In this document: piece after piece, positions 38,385 to 48,354 of the stretch | Position numbering within the stretch: position 1 is the stretch's first letter | Layout: every line of letters starts with the position of its first letter | Origin: Chlorogloeopsis sp. ULAP01 | GTDB lineage: Bacteria > Cyanobacteriota > Cyanobacteriia > Cyanobacteriales > Nostocaceae | NCBI RefSeq assembly: GCF_030381805.1 | Contig: NZ_JAUDRH010000010.1 | Coordinates: 1 to 64,000 of the forward strand | Direction: 5' to 3' | Length of the DNA stretch: 64,000 nt | Translations under genes and position numbers: made by a program | The notes under the pieces: generated by a model | Databases searched by the model: none | The model's input: the letters and a program-made list of their open reading frames with translations, nothing else | Told to the model about the DNA's origin: nothing

Positions 38385-38612
38385 TGAAAACAGGGTTAGG
38401 GAGCAGAAAAGAGATTTTCATTACCTGGTTGTATGATTTATCACATGAACGTCTGACTTGAAATATATGCCAAAATATTAAAACAAGGAGACAAGACTTA
38501 TGATTCATCTCTTCTCTCCTTGTGTTCTTTAGAACCCAGTTTTGCAAAAACTACTTAATTCAAAATCTTAATTAAGCATTAAAATTTTTCATTCTTAATT
38601 TGAGTTTTGAAT
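38385..38612. other. Spacer downstream of structured element
   Basis: AT-rich sequence before the DUF3727 gene end, with no gene or clear signal. A short minus-strand open frame here is not convincing. Confidence 0.4.
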
Positions 38613-39185
38613 TTATTCAACTTCATTAAACAACTGTTCTTCTAATAGTGGCTGTACTTGGCGAAATTCTTCTGGAGAGAGCAATTCAGGTTTACCACTT
38701 TTTGATATCCGTGCAAAAAATAACAGTGGATCGAGGGGAGTGTAAATTGCGTACTCTTGCTCTTCGTAGTAAAAGCTAGCTAATAACTGTAATTGCTCTG
38801 GTTCTAAATCTGACTCTTCATCTTCTATTTCTAAAGTGAAAAGTTCTGATTCTTCAACTGGTGGGAGCTCGCCACCGACAGTCAAAGCATAAGCTGTGTT
38901 CTTCAAAACCAAGTTCTGCTCAGACAAAACCGCTTGGGCAGTGGTAAAAATTTGGTCGATAGTCGCATCATCTTCCACAAGAATGGCTTCTTCTTCCTCA
39001 CCATCACCTTGCCAAGCAAAAATTTCTACTGGTGAGTCAATAGGAAGAAGTAAAAAATACTCTTGCCCATCAACTTCAAGCGAATGCTCTACATAACATT
39101 CAAGCGATCGCCCTTTGTCATCTGTCAAACTGATGGTACCAGAATGTTCGCGATCGTGTTCGTCAGAAAAAGAAGAGGAAAACAT
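38613..39185 (-). CDS. DUF3727 protein next to ruvX
   Basis: 190 residues, very acidic. The N-terminal part (ISLTDDKGRSLECYVEHSLEVDGQEYFLLLPID) resembles a DUF1292-like beta module. A similar module is repeated in the second half (LASFYYEEQEYAIYTPLDPLLFFARI), the usual make-up of DUF3727, which is conserved in cyanobacteria and chloroplast lineages. Function unknown. It is downstream of ruvX on the same strand (gap 143 bp). ATG at 39185. Confidence 0.85.
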   Translation of the reverse strand: MFSSSFSDEHDREHSGTISLTDDKGRSLECYVEHSLEVDGQEYFLLLPIDSPVEIFAWQGDGEEEEAILVEDDATIDQIFTTAQAVLSEQNLVLKNTAYALTVGGELPPVEESELFTLEIEDEESDLEPEQLQLLASFYYEEQEYAIYTPLDPLLFFARISKSGKPELLSPEEFRQVQPLLEEQLFNEVE

Positions 39186-39328
39186 AGCCCAAGTGTAGAA
39201 CTTTAATAATTACCAGCTACTTGAGAAATCGTTTAACTGCTTAATGACAAGATATGTCAAACAATGAGTCTTGGATACACAATTAAGTGCTGGGTAACAG
39301 ATTTCAGAATATCATGCTAGAGCTATGG

Positions 39329-39898
39329 TTACTCAGCAGATACTTCCGTGAATTTAAGGTTAGTTCGCCGGGCATCTAACCATTGTTGCAAAATCAAAGC
39401 TGCGGCTTTGCGATCAATCAACGCTTTATGTCGTGATGGGGAACGGTTTTCAGCAATTAACAACTGTTCCGCTTGAAATGAAGTTAATCGCTCATCTACA
39501 TATTCGAGTGGAAGTTTAATCACCTTACTCAGTTGTTTGGCAAATTTCTGTACTTGCCGTGCTTGAAAGCCCAAAGAACCGTCCATAGAATAAGGTAAAC
39601 CGACAACTAACACTTGTACTTCTCGCTCAACAACTAATTGTCGTATTTGCTCCACATCCCGCTCAAAAGATGTGCGCTCAATAGTGGTAATACCAGTGGC
39701 AATTAAACCAGTGCGATCGCATCCTGCCACACCAATACGTTTACGACCAACATCTAATCCTAGAGCAGAAATAAATGCTTTGGTCTTTTTGATTGAATCG
39801 AGAGATACATCAGAAGAGAAAATTTCTCCGCATCCCCCTTTCCCACATTTGGTGTGTCCATTTTCAACTACCAAATCACTACTCCTGTTTTTGTGCAT
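39329..39898 (-). CDS. ruvX: YqgF/RuvX Holliday junction resolvase-like protein
   Basis: An RNase H-fold nuclease involved in pre-16S rRNA processing and possibly Holliday-junction resolution. Motifs: ALGLDVGRKRIGVA (first catalytic Asp), LVVGLPYSMDGSLG, VDERLTS (Glu) and the final DRKAAALILQQWL (Asp). 189 residues from ATG 39898, with a ~45-residue N-terminal extension not typical of RuvX, so an internal start is possible. It overlaps the end of the GNAT gene by 20 bp, which implies one transcript: GNAT - ruvX - DUF3727. Confidence 0.92.
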   Translation of the reverse strand: MHKNRSSDLVVENGHTKCGKGGCGEIFSSDVSLDSIKKTKAFISALGLDVGRKRIGVAGCDRTGLIATGITTIERTSFERDVEQIRQLVVEREVQVLVVGLPYSMDGSLGFQARQVQKFAKQLSKVIKLPLEYVDERLTSFQAEQLLIAENRSPSRHKALIDRKAAALILQQWLDARRTNLKFTEVSAE

Positions 39899-41141
39899 CT
39901 GCCGACTCCGATTGGCAGGATGTTTCCAGGTGAGAATTTTTGCAAGAAAAATTAATAGTTTCTTTCGATGGATTAGGTTGTATAGATCTGTCTACAGGTG
40001 TTTGTTGCCTTGGTGGTACCCATAACATTCCACCCGGTATCGGTTTCCGTGCCGGTTGCAATCCTTGCAGCACCTCAGGCAGCTGAATTCCTTCTAGAGA
40101 GACAAATTTAGACTCCCGTACCTTATGCCAAACAGAGCGAGACATGATCAGGGTGTGTTCTACACGAGTTGCCCCTATTTGCTCCAAATACTCTTCTCCT
40201 TCCGGTTGGTAATCAGCCGAAACTAGTTGCAAGGGTTGCTGAGGAAAATCTTGGGCAATACGAGCAAGCTGAGTTAGCAGTTCTGGATACAACCAGGTGT
40301 ATGCTGGGTGAACGGTTAAAGTTGCAATGTGGGCTTCTTCGCCTTTGCGATCTAGCGAGATCTGAAAATAACCGATCGCGGCTTTGCGTTGGGGTTCAAA
40401 TACATAACCACTCACGACTTCTGTTTTCGTCATCCATTGTTTGGCAGCATCAATCAAAGCACCAAACAAACTAGTTTTGAAATCCTGGGTTTGGCGATCA
40501 AACACCTGCCGTACCAAAGGTGGCATTGAAGCCGTATCAAGTTGATACAGCAATTGAGCATCAGCATTACTCACAGGTAGTAGGTTTGGCAAGTCTGGCT
40601 GTGCTTGTGCCAACTCAGCTAACAATTGTGGTTGTATTTCCCAATAAGTCATTTCAGCCAAACGCTGAAAGCCATTATGCCTGAACAATGCTAACGCTTC
40701 TGTATCATTGACATTAACTTCCAATATCCAAGTGCGAGCTTCTAAAATTGACTCAAAGCAGTAACGCAGAAGCTGCGAGCCAATTCCTTGCTTATCGGCA
40801 GTACGATCTAGCATGACGCGATCAACCCGCCAAGTACTCCGCGTGCGATTAAATGGAGACACTTGAATCATTCCCAGAAGCATTCGCCCCTGTTCTGCGA
40901 CATACCCAAAAAAGATATACTTTAATGGGTTAGGAAACCAACTTAAAAATTTCAGTAATCCATACCAACGACGCAGCCATTGCATCTGCCGCATCGCAAA
41001 CTCTGCTCCCTTTTGGGTTTTGGCTGCGAATGAATCTTGAGCTAAACGTTCAATGCCGTCCAAGTCACGGTATTGGACTTGTCGGATGAGAATATTGAGA
41101 TTTCGAGTAAGTAATGAACTCATTTTCATTCGAGCTGCCAT
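39879..41141 (-). CDS. GNAT-family N-acetyltransferase with C-terminal extension
   Basis: 420 residues. The N-terminal GNAT domain (ILIRQVQYRDLDGIERLAQDSF) carries the acetyl-CoA loop region DKQGIGSQLLRYCFES at about 115-130, followed by ILEVNVNDTEALALFRHNGFQRLAEMTYWEI. A second, weaker GNAT-like half is at about 190-345 (LDRKGEEAHIATLTVHPAYTWLYPELLTQLARIA), so this may be a double-GNAT protein. The Pro/Gln-rich C terminus is probably disordered. The substrate is unknown. First gene of the set with ruvX and DUF3727. Confidence 0.85.
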   Translation of the reverse strand: MAARMKMSSLLTRNLNILIRQVQYRDLDGIERLAQDSFAAKTQKGAEFAMRQMQWLRRWYGLLKFLSWFPNPLKYIFFGYVAEQGRMLLGMIQVSPFNRTRSTWRVDRVMLDRTADKQGIGSQLLRYCFESILEARTWILEVNVNDTEALALFRHNGFQRLAEMTYWEIQPQLLAELAQAQPDLPNLLPVSNADAQLLYQLDTASMPPLVRQVFDRQTQDFKTSLFGALIDAAKQWMTKTEVVSGYVFEPQRKAAIGYFQISLDRKGEEAHIATLTVHPAYTWLYPELLTQLARIAQDFPQQPLQLVSADYQPEGEEYLEQIGATRVEHTLIMSRSVWHKVRESKFVSLEGIQLPEVLQGLQPARKPIPGGMLWVPPRQQTPVDRSIQPNPSKETINFSCKNSHLETSCQSESADAQKQE

Positions 41142-41658
41142 TCAGCCTTAAATACATTAGGAGGAAAGGAACTTTCAAAGTTGGAGCCTTGCTCTGCTTA
41201 AGATACATATTAGGCAGTTTCCGCAGGATATAAACTGCCTTTGGCTTTTCGTTAAAGTGCAGCTAAAGCACTTCAGTCGCAAACCGAGTCTCTAACTTCT
41301 CGCTGCATTAATATTAACGGCTTTCCGTTACTTACCGTTGATCCAAAAGAGTGATTTTCATAAGTGAACATTCCGCCACTTAATTGCAAATAGCATAACT
41401 CAAGGATCTGATGGAGCAAGCCGACATATAGGGAACGCTATGCAAAACTATTAAGTTCTGATGTTTACTTGTTTATGTGCAAACTTCATAATACCACGAG
41501 CAGATGGTGCTTACAGGCACTCATTATGATAATAGCACTTTGGAAACACACAAGTAAGTAATAAAAAAGGCAGATCTTAATGAAGACTGCATTAGCTGTA
41601 TTAGCTTTAAGTCAAAAAGATCTGCTATTGATTTTATTCAAAAGTTGTATAAATTAGT
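41142..41658. other. Spacer upstream of GNAT gene
   Basis: No gene. A GGCAGTTT (41213-41220) / AAACTGCC (41232-41239) hairpin followed by TTTGGCTTTT could terminate plus-strand transcription or be a repeat. The terminator of the small gene at 41659 lies at its right end. Confidence 0.45.
41564..41625 (-). terminator. Terminator of the 68-aa protein gene
   Basis: A nine-base perfect stem GCAGATCTT (41570-41578) / AAGATCTGC (41617-41625) with a 38-base loop. On the minus strand it is followed by CCTTTTTTATT. Confidence 0.55.
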
Positions 41659-41865
41659 TTAGAGTGAGCGGCGAGAAACTAGCTTTTCAAAATGCGCTTG
41701 AGTTTGATGGAGGAGTTGCTCTCGACTATCTGAGTTTGTTTGTGTCAAAGTTGGAACCAGATTACGAGCTTGCAGAGCCATGTGCAGTTGGAGATGGGCA
41801 ACATATTCACTAAAGTCTTCACGTACTGCACTTGTGCCATTTTGAAGAGTTGATTCCATTGCCAC
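41659..41865 (-). CDS. Small hypothetical protein (68 aa)
   Basis: A soluble helical protein: VAHLQLHMALQARNLVPTL, then HQTQAHFEKLVSRRSL. GTG at 41865 is chosen because AGGAG lies six bases upstream; ATG at 41859 is also possible. A good terminator candidate follows. I do not recognise the family; the ribosome site, helical pattern and terminator argue for a real gene. Confidence 0.6.
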   Translation of the reverse strand: MAMESTLQNGTSAVREDFSEYVAHLQLHMALQARNLVPTLTQTNSDSREQLLHQTQAHFEKLVSRRSL

Positions 41866-42415
41866 CGTATTCTCCTTCTCTTGATTAAATCTAGAGTTAT
41901 TGATTCACGTTTTCAAAACTTATCACGTTGTTTTACCTCTCTTCTTAGTTTGCAATGAAGTGTAACGCTTGCTAGGTTAATTGTAGAGAAATGTAAATCC
42001 TACTGTGGAATGAAGTAGGCTAGTCTCTGATTCAGTCATTTACCTTGTTGAGAGCCTTTACACTTAATTGAGGGCGAAAGCGAGCAAAGGTGAGACTATG
42101 ATGAAGTTTATAGCTCCCTGTCTTGAAAATAGAGACTAGGAACTGGGGGTTAGAATCCCCCTTTAATTCCCTTCTGCCCTCTGCCAAATAACTTCTGACT
42201 TGAAAGAGCGGGGGGAGCTAGGGAAGCTGGGGAAGGTGGGGGAGAAAAACACTTTCATGCAAGGCTTGTAAAACTTGTTTATTTGGGACTGCCTTCTTCA
42301 ATACTCTATTGGTAGAAGTTATTTTTGCTGCATATCAGATGATAGGTAGATGTAAATTTTGATTTTAACTTTTATACTTCAGATGAAAATTTAGTTATCC
42401 CAGGAAAATAAGTAT
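41866..42415. other. Spacer with GC hairpins
   Basis: Divergent region between the 68-aa gene and the BON gene. A GGGGG / CCCCC hairpin (42145-42161) and purine-rich runs (GGGGAAGGTGGGGGAG) are present. No gene was seen. Confidence 0.4.
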
Positions 42416-42778
42416 ATGGGTTGGCTTAAAAGACTTTTTGGACTAGAAAAGCCTCAAAACGCACAAGTAAATCCTACTCCTCAACAAGTACAGCAACAAC
42501 CTTCAGCGACACCTGCTGCGACTCAACAAATTGCTCCTGAACGCATGGGATTGAATGGAGAATATGATCAAAGTGGTTTGGCGAAACGTGTAGCGCTTGC
42601 GTTTGATCAAGATCAGCAGTTGACTGACATAGAAACTCTCTGGGTTGCTCAAACAGGCAGCACAGTAGTATTAAAAGGTAAAATTCCCAGTCAAGACATT
42701 CTTAACAAGATGGTTTCCGTTGCGCGCTCAGTGAATGGAGCTACTTCTGTTGATACTAGTCAAGTGACTATTGGCTAG
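42416..42778 (+). CDS. BON-domain protein
   Basis: 120 residues. A basic amphipathic start (MGWLKRLFGLEKP) and a Gln/Pro/Ala-rich linker precede a BON domain at about 55-120 (ALAFDQDQQLTDIETLWVAQTGSTVVLKGKI to SVARSVNGATSVDTSQV). BON domains bind phospholipid or pack against membranes. There is no signal peptide, so the N-terminal helix probably attaches it to a membrane surface from the cytoplasm. ATG at 42416, with AGGAAAA about nine bases upstream. Confidence 0.82.
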   Translation: MGWLKRLFGLEKPQNAQVNPTPQQVQQQPSATPAATQQIAPERMGLNGEYDQSGLAKRVALAFDQDQQLTDIETLWVAQTGSTVVLKGKIPSQDILNKMVSVARSVNGATSVDTSQVTIG

Positions 42779-42918
42779 GTAGTTGACAATACATTCATTT
42801 TACTTGGTGTCTCGTGTCTTGGTGGTGAATAAAACATCAAACACAAAGACACTCAAAAATAAAAATAACTTCTAAAGCCCTGCAATATCCTCGGCTTCTT
42901 TGAGAAGTCGGGGATCTG

Positions 42919-43830
42919 TTACTGATTAGAAACTGAAATAATCCAATCCAAAATAGCCTGGTTAACTGTTTCTGGACATTCATCATGCGGACAATGCCCT
43001 ACATTGTCTAGATTCAGCAGTTTCAGATTTTCGTTGTACTGAGCAAATTCATGAGCAAGGGCTGGGGGAACAAATCTGTCATTTTTTCCCCAGATTAAAA
43101 GCATAGGTATTGTTAAAGTTGGCAATAAAGATTTGACACTGAACCCAAAATTGGCAGTAATTGTAGCCTTGAATAATGCAGTAAAAGCACGGGCAGAACC
43201 CCGATCTTGAGGAGGCCCTGCTAGTATTTCTATTAGTTCATCTGTGATCGCCTCTGGGTTAGCGTAGGCAATCGCAGCCCAACGACGTAAAAAACTTGGT
43301 CGGCGTATCAGATAAAATAGGGGTTTGAGCAACAACGGCGAAGCTACGATATTTTTGATTGTGGTGACAACAGGACGTAGTAAAGCAGGAATAGCCTCTT
43401 GCTCTAATGATGGATCTGGTAGACTCATCATCACTACACCTTGGATCATCTCTGGATGGGCAGTAGCGACAGCTAGGGCAATCAGCGAGCCAATAGAATT
43501 ACCTATTAGAATTACAGGCTGACGGATAAATGTTTTCCAAAAATCGTAAACTTGTTCTACCCACAGTTGGATACTGTAATTAACGGCTGCTTTTTCAGAA
43601 GCACCAAAACCCAGCATATCGAGGGCATAAACTGTGTGTCGTTCTCCTAACACCTCCAAATTATGTCGCCAATGCCCAATAGAAGCACCAAATCCATGTA
43701 GCAAAATTAAAGGTGTTGCCTTGTAATGATTTTGGGTATGGCGAATGTAGGTATAGCGGGTTTGCCAACCCCGCCAAACCCAGTCTCTTTGATTGCCTAC
43801 TCGTTCTTGCCAGTGAACTGTACCGTTCAC
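42919..43830 (-). CDS. Alpha/beta hydrolase
   Basis: 303 residues. LLHGFGASIGHWRHN is the oxyanion-hole region. The nucleophile elbow is GNSIGS (Ser in GxSxG), the acid is in WGKNDRFVPP and the His is in NVGHCPHDECPE. The family includes esterases, haloperoxidase-like and C-C hydrolases; specificity cannot be read. The start GTG at 43830 is supported by GGAGGAA directly upstream. No operon partner. Confidence 0.9.
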   Translation of the reverse strand: MNGTVHWQERVGNQRDWVWRGWQTRYTYIRHTQNHYKATPLILLHGFGASIGHWRHNLEVLGERHTVYALDMLGFGASEKAAVNYSIQLWVEQVYDFWKTFIRQPVILIGNSIGSLIALAVATAHPEMIQGVVMMSLPDPSLEQEAIPALLRPVVTTIKNIVASPLLLKPLFYLIRRPSFLRRWAAIAYANPEAITDELIEILAGPPQDRGSARAFTALFKATITANFGFSVKSLLPTLTIPMLLIWGKNDRFVPPALAHEFAQYNENLKLLNLDNVGHCPHDECPETVNQAILDWIISVSNQ

Positions 43831-44553
43831 ACTTCCTCCAATTTCTTAGCCATAGGAATACTGCTATTTCTATTTTAAATGGAGCACTTTTGACTCCTTT
43901 TAAGTCATCTCAACTTCTAAGGGTATCGTCTGATATCTGCGTACTTGATGTTGTGTATCTTGGGTTTTTTGCTGAGAAGCGATCGCTTATCATATCCTCA
44001 AGAAACAACATCACTTAGCACATGACTGTAGTAACACTTTCAAGATATCTCCGAAATAATACTCATAAAAAATAAGTTTGTAAAAATTATTACTATTTTT
44101 ATTTCGAGAAAGAACAAAGAAAACCTGCGTGAAGCCAACAAAGGCACGTCTACAGAAGTCAAAACCCACGCCTAAGCTTTATAAATTGTATTCTAGGTTC
44201 TGTATTATTTATTGAATCTTCTATGTTCTTATTCCAGTAAGTGTTTAATTTTGCTTTATAAAACCAGTAATTATATTGAGGGAAGAGAATGTTAACATTG
44301 TCACAAAGAAATAGTACAATAGTTAACAAATGCTGCAGTTGTGTAATTTAGGTTAACGATTAGATAGAAATCCTCTCAGAATTAGTAGAATGACAGATAC
44401 AACCAATAAGAGAATATCTTTCTTATTGATTAGCTACCCTGGAAATATAGACTATTTTCAGTCCTTGAGATATTCAATTATGTTTGCTGCTGAGGCAAAT
44501 AAAACAATACCAAACCAAGCCCTATTCTTAAAAATCAGCTCCCACAACTCATA
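43831..44553. promoter_or_regulatory. Leader region of infC
   Basis: About 720 bases between the divergent hydrolase gene and infC. A hairpin ATAAGA / TCTTAT lies near 44408-44429. infC is autoregulated at translation in bacteria where it has been studied, so a structured leader is plausible, but this is not shown here. Short plus-strand open frames (43713-44018) are not convincing. Confidence 0.35.
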
Positions 44554-45087
44554 ATGGCAGTGACAGAGAAAAAAAGAACCCGCGATTTACCCCAAATTAA
44601 TGAAAGAATTCGTTTCCCGAAAATTCGGGTCATTGACACTGATGGTGCACAATTGGGAATTATGTCCCCACAGGAAGCACTACAACTAGCAGAGGAAAAA
44701 GAGCTGGATCTGGTACTGCTCAGTGATAAGGCTGATCCGCCGGTTTGTCGGATTATGGATTATGGGAAGTATAAATTTGAGCAGGAGAAGAAAGCACGGG
44801 AAGCGCGTAAGAAACAACATACAGCTGATGTCAAAGAAGTGAAGATGCGCTACAAGATAGAGGCGCATGATTATAATGTGCGTGTCAAACAAGCAGAACG
44901 TTTTCTCAAAGATGGTGATAAAGTAAAAGCTACTGTAATGTTCCGTGGTCGAGAAATTCAACACAGCGACATGGCAGAAGAACTGCTCAAACGGATGGCT
45001 GCCGACTTAGAAGAGGTTGCCGAGGTGCAGCAAGCACCAAAGAAAGAGGGGCGAAATATGATGATGCTCCTGTCTCCAAAGAAATAA
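44554..45087 (+). CDS. infC: Translation initiation factor IF-3
   Basis: 177 residues, the normal length. N-terminal domain INERIRFPKIRVIDTDGAQLGIM, the Lys-rich linker YGKYKFEQEKKAREARKKQ and C-terminal domain EVKMRYKIEAHDYNVRVKQAERFLKDGDKVKATVMFRGRE-type block. IF-3 binds the 30S subunit, prevents early subunit joining and proofreads the start codon. The start is a standard ATG. A strong terminator follows. No rpmI-rplT neighbours, unlike many bacteria. Confidence 0.97.
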   Translation: MAVTEKKRTRDLPQINERIRFPKIRVIDTDGAQLGIMSPQEALQLAEEKELDLVLLSDKADPPVCRIMDYGKYKFEQEKKAREARKKQHTADVKEVKMRYKIEAHDYNVRVKQAERFLKDGDKVKATVMFRGREIQHSDMAEELLKRMAADLEEVAEVQQAPKKEGRNMMMLLSPKK

Positions 45088-45119
45088 TATTGCTCTAAAT
45101 TCAACAGCCGAATTGAAAG

Positions 45120-45166
45120 TCCTGATCGCTGAGTGGGAAAAATATACTCAGTTGATCGGGATTTTT
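45120..45166 (+). terminator. Terminator of infC
   Basis: TCCTGATC..CTGAGT pairs with ACTCAG..GATCGGGA and is followed by TTTTT, about 30 bases past the stop codon. Confidence 0.85.
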
Positions 45167-45298
45167 GCTATTTCAATAAATCTGATTGAGGTTGGTAGAT
45201 GCATCCCTTCAACAAAAATGCTACTCTGACATCTCAAATAAATTGTTATATATTTTACTTGTGCTTTTAGGGGTGCAATTACTAGAAAGTAAAACTGC

Positions 45299-48200
45299 AT
45301 GGAACTGAAAAATTACCAGCCTGCCCAAAGAAAAATGATTCTGTCGCGACTGCTAAAGTGGGTAAATCTTCGACCTGAGGAGAGCGATCGTACATGGTTA
45401 ATGTTTGCTTTTTATACCACTACCTCAATAGGATTACGATGGTCAGAGGATTCTGCTGTAGCACTGTTTCTAGATGAGTATGGCTCTGATCTCCTGCCTT
45501 TGATGTATGCAGCCAGCGCATTCATGGGTGGAGTCTTGGTTTTTTTCTACTCTTGGTTGCAAAAAATTTTCCCCTTGCGGCAGGTGATAGTGGCGATCGC
45601 CCCCTGCATGTTTGTGCCATTGATGTTTTTACATCTGGGTTTACATATTTCGTTACTTTCGATATTTATCATATTTATCCTGCGGTTATGGGTAGATGCA
45701 TTCTACATTGTTAACGATCTCAATACCTCGATTGCAGCTAACCAGCTATTCAATATTCGGGAAATTAAGCGCACCTACCCAATCATTAGCAGTGGCGTTT
45801 TAGTAGCTGATGTTCTTAGCGGCTTTAGTTTACCTTTTTTGCTGCTATTTGTAGATCTCAATAATGTGATTATGCCCTTCGCTGGTATCTTCGTTGTCTT
45901 GGGAGCGGGGATTCTTTTATATCTAAGTAAAAATTATTCGCAGGCTTTTCCTAATGTTCCTCAAAGACAAACAAAACAAGCCCAGCACTATAAACAGCAA
46001 CGCCTTTATGGTTCTTTGAAGCATTATACCTGGTTGTTATTTGCGTTTTTTACTCTCATACAAGCAATGGGAGTGTTGATAGATTTTCAATATTTGTCTC
46101 AGTTGAAATCAAATTTTCAGGGTAAAGATATCGCTACCTTTTTGAGTTTACTAGGTGGAACTATGGGAGTGTGCGAGCTAGGAATGCAGTTATTTATTTC
46201 TAGCCGCGCTCTGGAACGCTTTGGAGTATTTATTACTGCTGCAACTTTACCTGTCACCGCAGGTATTGTCATACCCTTAACGCTATCTTTGCTGGGTTTA
46301 TTACCTTGGAGCAATAGCCACAATCTTTTATGGGGTTTAGTGATTCTCAAGTTCTTAGATGAAATTTTACGTTATACCTTTGTTGCTAGCAGTAGCCCTT
46401 TACTTTTTCAACCAATTCCAGATCGCTTTCGCAGCAGCGTTCAGTCATTCTCAGGAGGCATTGCAGACGCCTTTGGTGCTGGGATTGGGGGTGTAGTTAT
46501 TCTCATCACCCTCTGCCTGGGAAAGCTATTTTTGCCCGTGTCCGCACATAGCACGATTATGGTAGCAGAAACTATGGTCGTGGCTGTATGCTGTTTGGGA
46601 GTAATTTGGTTGTTGCGATCGCATTACGTTAATTTATTAGTCTTAAGTGCCGAAAGAGGACAACTGAACGCAACAGACATAGATTTACGCACATTTAAAC
46701 AAGGAGTTGTGAAAGCTTTAGGAGAAAAAGGCACTGAAGCAGATAAGCGCTCTTGTATCGAACTTTTATCTCAAATTGATCCCCAAAGTGCAACAGAAGT
46801 GTTGGCACCCCTGCTCGTCAAGCTTCCCCCTTCATTGCAGAAACCTAGTTTAGAGATTCTATTGACGGCAGGTGCAAATCCTAATTATTTGCTAGAAGTC
46901 CGAGCTTTGTTAGAATTACCCCAACACCTGATTAGTCCAGAAGTTTTTGCTCTTGCCTTACGTTACGTTTGGTTTTGCGAGCCAGAGCCAGATGTCAATC
47001 TTTTGGAACAATACTTAACAGAAGAACAACACTCAATTATTCGTGCAACTTCTGCTGCCTTATTATTACGTCAAGGAACACCACTACAAAAGTCAACTGC
47101 AACCAAAATTTTGCGGCGGATGCTCACTCACAAACAAGAACGAGAAAGAGTAAATGCAGTCAGAGCGCTTAGAGAAGCAGTTTACTTGCAGGCACTGCGA
47201 ATTTATATACCAAATTTATTACAGGATGAGTCTTTGGGAGTGCGTTGTGCAGTTTTAGAAACAATTGCAGCAACTCATTTGGAAGAATATTATACAGCAC
47301 TACTATTAGGGCTTCAGTATAAATCAACGCGGACTACAGCAATGCGTGCTTTAGTGGGGCTAGAAAATGAAGCCTTACCAATATTGATAAACTTAGCCAC
47401 TGATATTTATAAACCAGAAATTGTGCGGATGTATGCTTGGCGTACTATCGGTCAAATTCCCACTTTAGAAGCAATAGATACTTTATGGCAGCATCTAGAA
47501 TTATCTAGGGGTAAGAATAGAGGTTACATTCTTCGTACCTTATTGAAAAGACTACAACAAAAGGGAGTTTTAGTTTTATCCGCTCGCGAAGCTACTTCCT
47601 TTGAACATCACTTTTATGAAAATCAGGTAAAAAAACTAATTGAAGAAGAATTGGAGTTTTTAGGTATTATTTACGCTGCATATATAGATTTCAAAATCCA
47701 AAACAAAATTTATGCTCAAGACATAGATTTAAAAGCCAAAGAAACTTTAGAAGTTTATAACTCAGACAAAAAATTTTTAGTTGTTTTATCCCTTCTGCAA
47801 CACGCCCTATTAGAAGTAGAAATCGATGTTCAAGAGCGTTTGCTGTTACTACTACAGCTAATTTGTCCAATAGATAAAATTCAAGCAGCAGCATTCAATT
47901 TGCGGTCTGAATCATTGGTAAACTTAGCACGAGGTTTAGAGATTTTAGAGCATAGTGTCAGTTTACAAAGTAAATCTGTATTACTCAATATCTTAGATCA
48001 GCGATCGCCCTCAGAAAAATTGCAACATTTAATTGATGCGGGAATTACCAATTATGAACAAATGATGATTAGCAAACGCACTTGTTTTTTGTTAACACAG
48101 GATAATTTGCTTTCTGATTGGTGCGTGGCTTGTTGTTTTCATTTTGCCCAAGTTGCTAATATCCGACTGACTAGCGAACAAGTTCTGAGAAGTTTGCGTC

Positions 48201-48346
48201 ATCCCACAGGCTTTGTTCGAGAAGCAGCAGTAGCGTATTTGAGTACAGTATCACCTCGCATTCTGCTGAAAATTTTGCCTCAGTTGCAAAAAGATCCACA
48301 CCCACTTGTAGTTGCTCAAGTGCAAGAGTTAATGAGGAATTTATAA
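45299..48346 (+). CDS. Nucleotide-translocase-like membrane protein with HEAT repeats
   Basis: 1015 residues. Residues ~35-440 form about 11-12 TM helices and resemble the ATP/ADP translocase (NTT/Npt) superfamily: FAFYTTTSIGLRWSEDSAVALFLDEYGSDLLPLMY at the first helices and LKFLDEILRYTFVASSSPLLFQPIPDRFRSSVQSF in the second half. The C-terminal ~550 residues are helical HEAT-like repeats, with recurring units such as RVNAVRALREAVYL, GVRCAVLETIAATH and VREAAVAYLSTVSP. NTT-HEAT fusions are known in free-living bacteria, sometimes with a C-terminal cyclic-nucleotide domain; here that domain is a separate gene 8 bp downstream. Transport of nucleotides is not proven for such proteins. Confidence 0.85.
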   Translation: MELKNYQPAQRKMILSRLLKWVNLRPEESDRTWLMFAFYTTTSIGLRWSEDSAVALFLDEYGSDLLPLMYAASAFMGGVLVFFYSWLQKIFPLRQVIVAIAPCMFVPLMFLHLGLHISLLSIFIIFILRLWVDAFYIVNDLNTSIAANQLFNIREIKRTYPIISSGVLVADVLSGFSLPFLLLFVDLNNVIMPFAGIFVVLGAGILLYLSKNYSQAFPNVPQRQTKQAQHYKQQRLYGSLKHYTWLLFAFFTLIQAMGVLIDFQYLSQLKSNFQGKDIATFLSLLGGTMGVCELGMQLFISSRALERFGVFITAATLPVTAGIVIPLTLSLLGLLPWSNSHNLLWGLVILKFLDEILRYTFVASSSPLLFQPIPDRFRSSVQSFSGGIADAFGAGIGGVVILITLCLGKLFLPVSAHSTIMVAETMVVAVCCLGVIWLLRSHYVNLLVLSAERGQLNATDIDLRTFKQGVVKALGEKGTEADKRSCIELLSQIDPQSATEVLAPLLVKLPPSLQKPSLEILLTAGANPNYLLEVRALLELPQHLISPEVFALALRYVWFCEPEPDVNLLEQYLTEEQHSIIRATSAALLLRQGTPLQKSTATKILRRMLTHKQERERVNAVRALREAVYLQALRIYIPNLLQDESLGVRCAVLETIAATHLEEYYTALLLGLQYKSTRTTAMRALVGLENEALPILINLATDIYKPEIVRMYAWRTIGQIPTLEAIDTLWQHLELSRGKNRGYILRTLLKRLQQKGVLVLSAREATSFEHHFYENQVKKLIEEELEFLGIIYAAYIDFKIQNKIYAQDIDLKAKETLEVYNSDKKFLVVLSLLQHALLEVEIDVQERLLLLLQLICPIDKIQAAAFNLRSESLVNLARGLEILEHSVSLQSKSVLLNILDQRSPSEKLQHLIDAGITNYEQMMISKRTCFLLTQDNLLSDWCVACCFHFAQVANIRLTSEQVLRSLRHPTGFVREAAVAYLSTVSPRILLKILPQLQKDPHPLVVAQVQELMRNL

Positions 48347-48354
48347 CCAATTTT

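Noticed and set aside
38190..38385. 6S, SRP, tmRNA or RNase P RNA
   Set aside because: The conserved cores of SRP, tmRNA and RNase P were not found, and no open-promoter-like bubble flanked by long stems as in 6S could be drawn. Left as an unassigned element.
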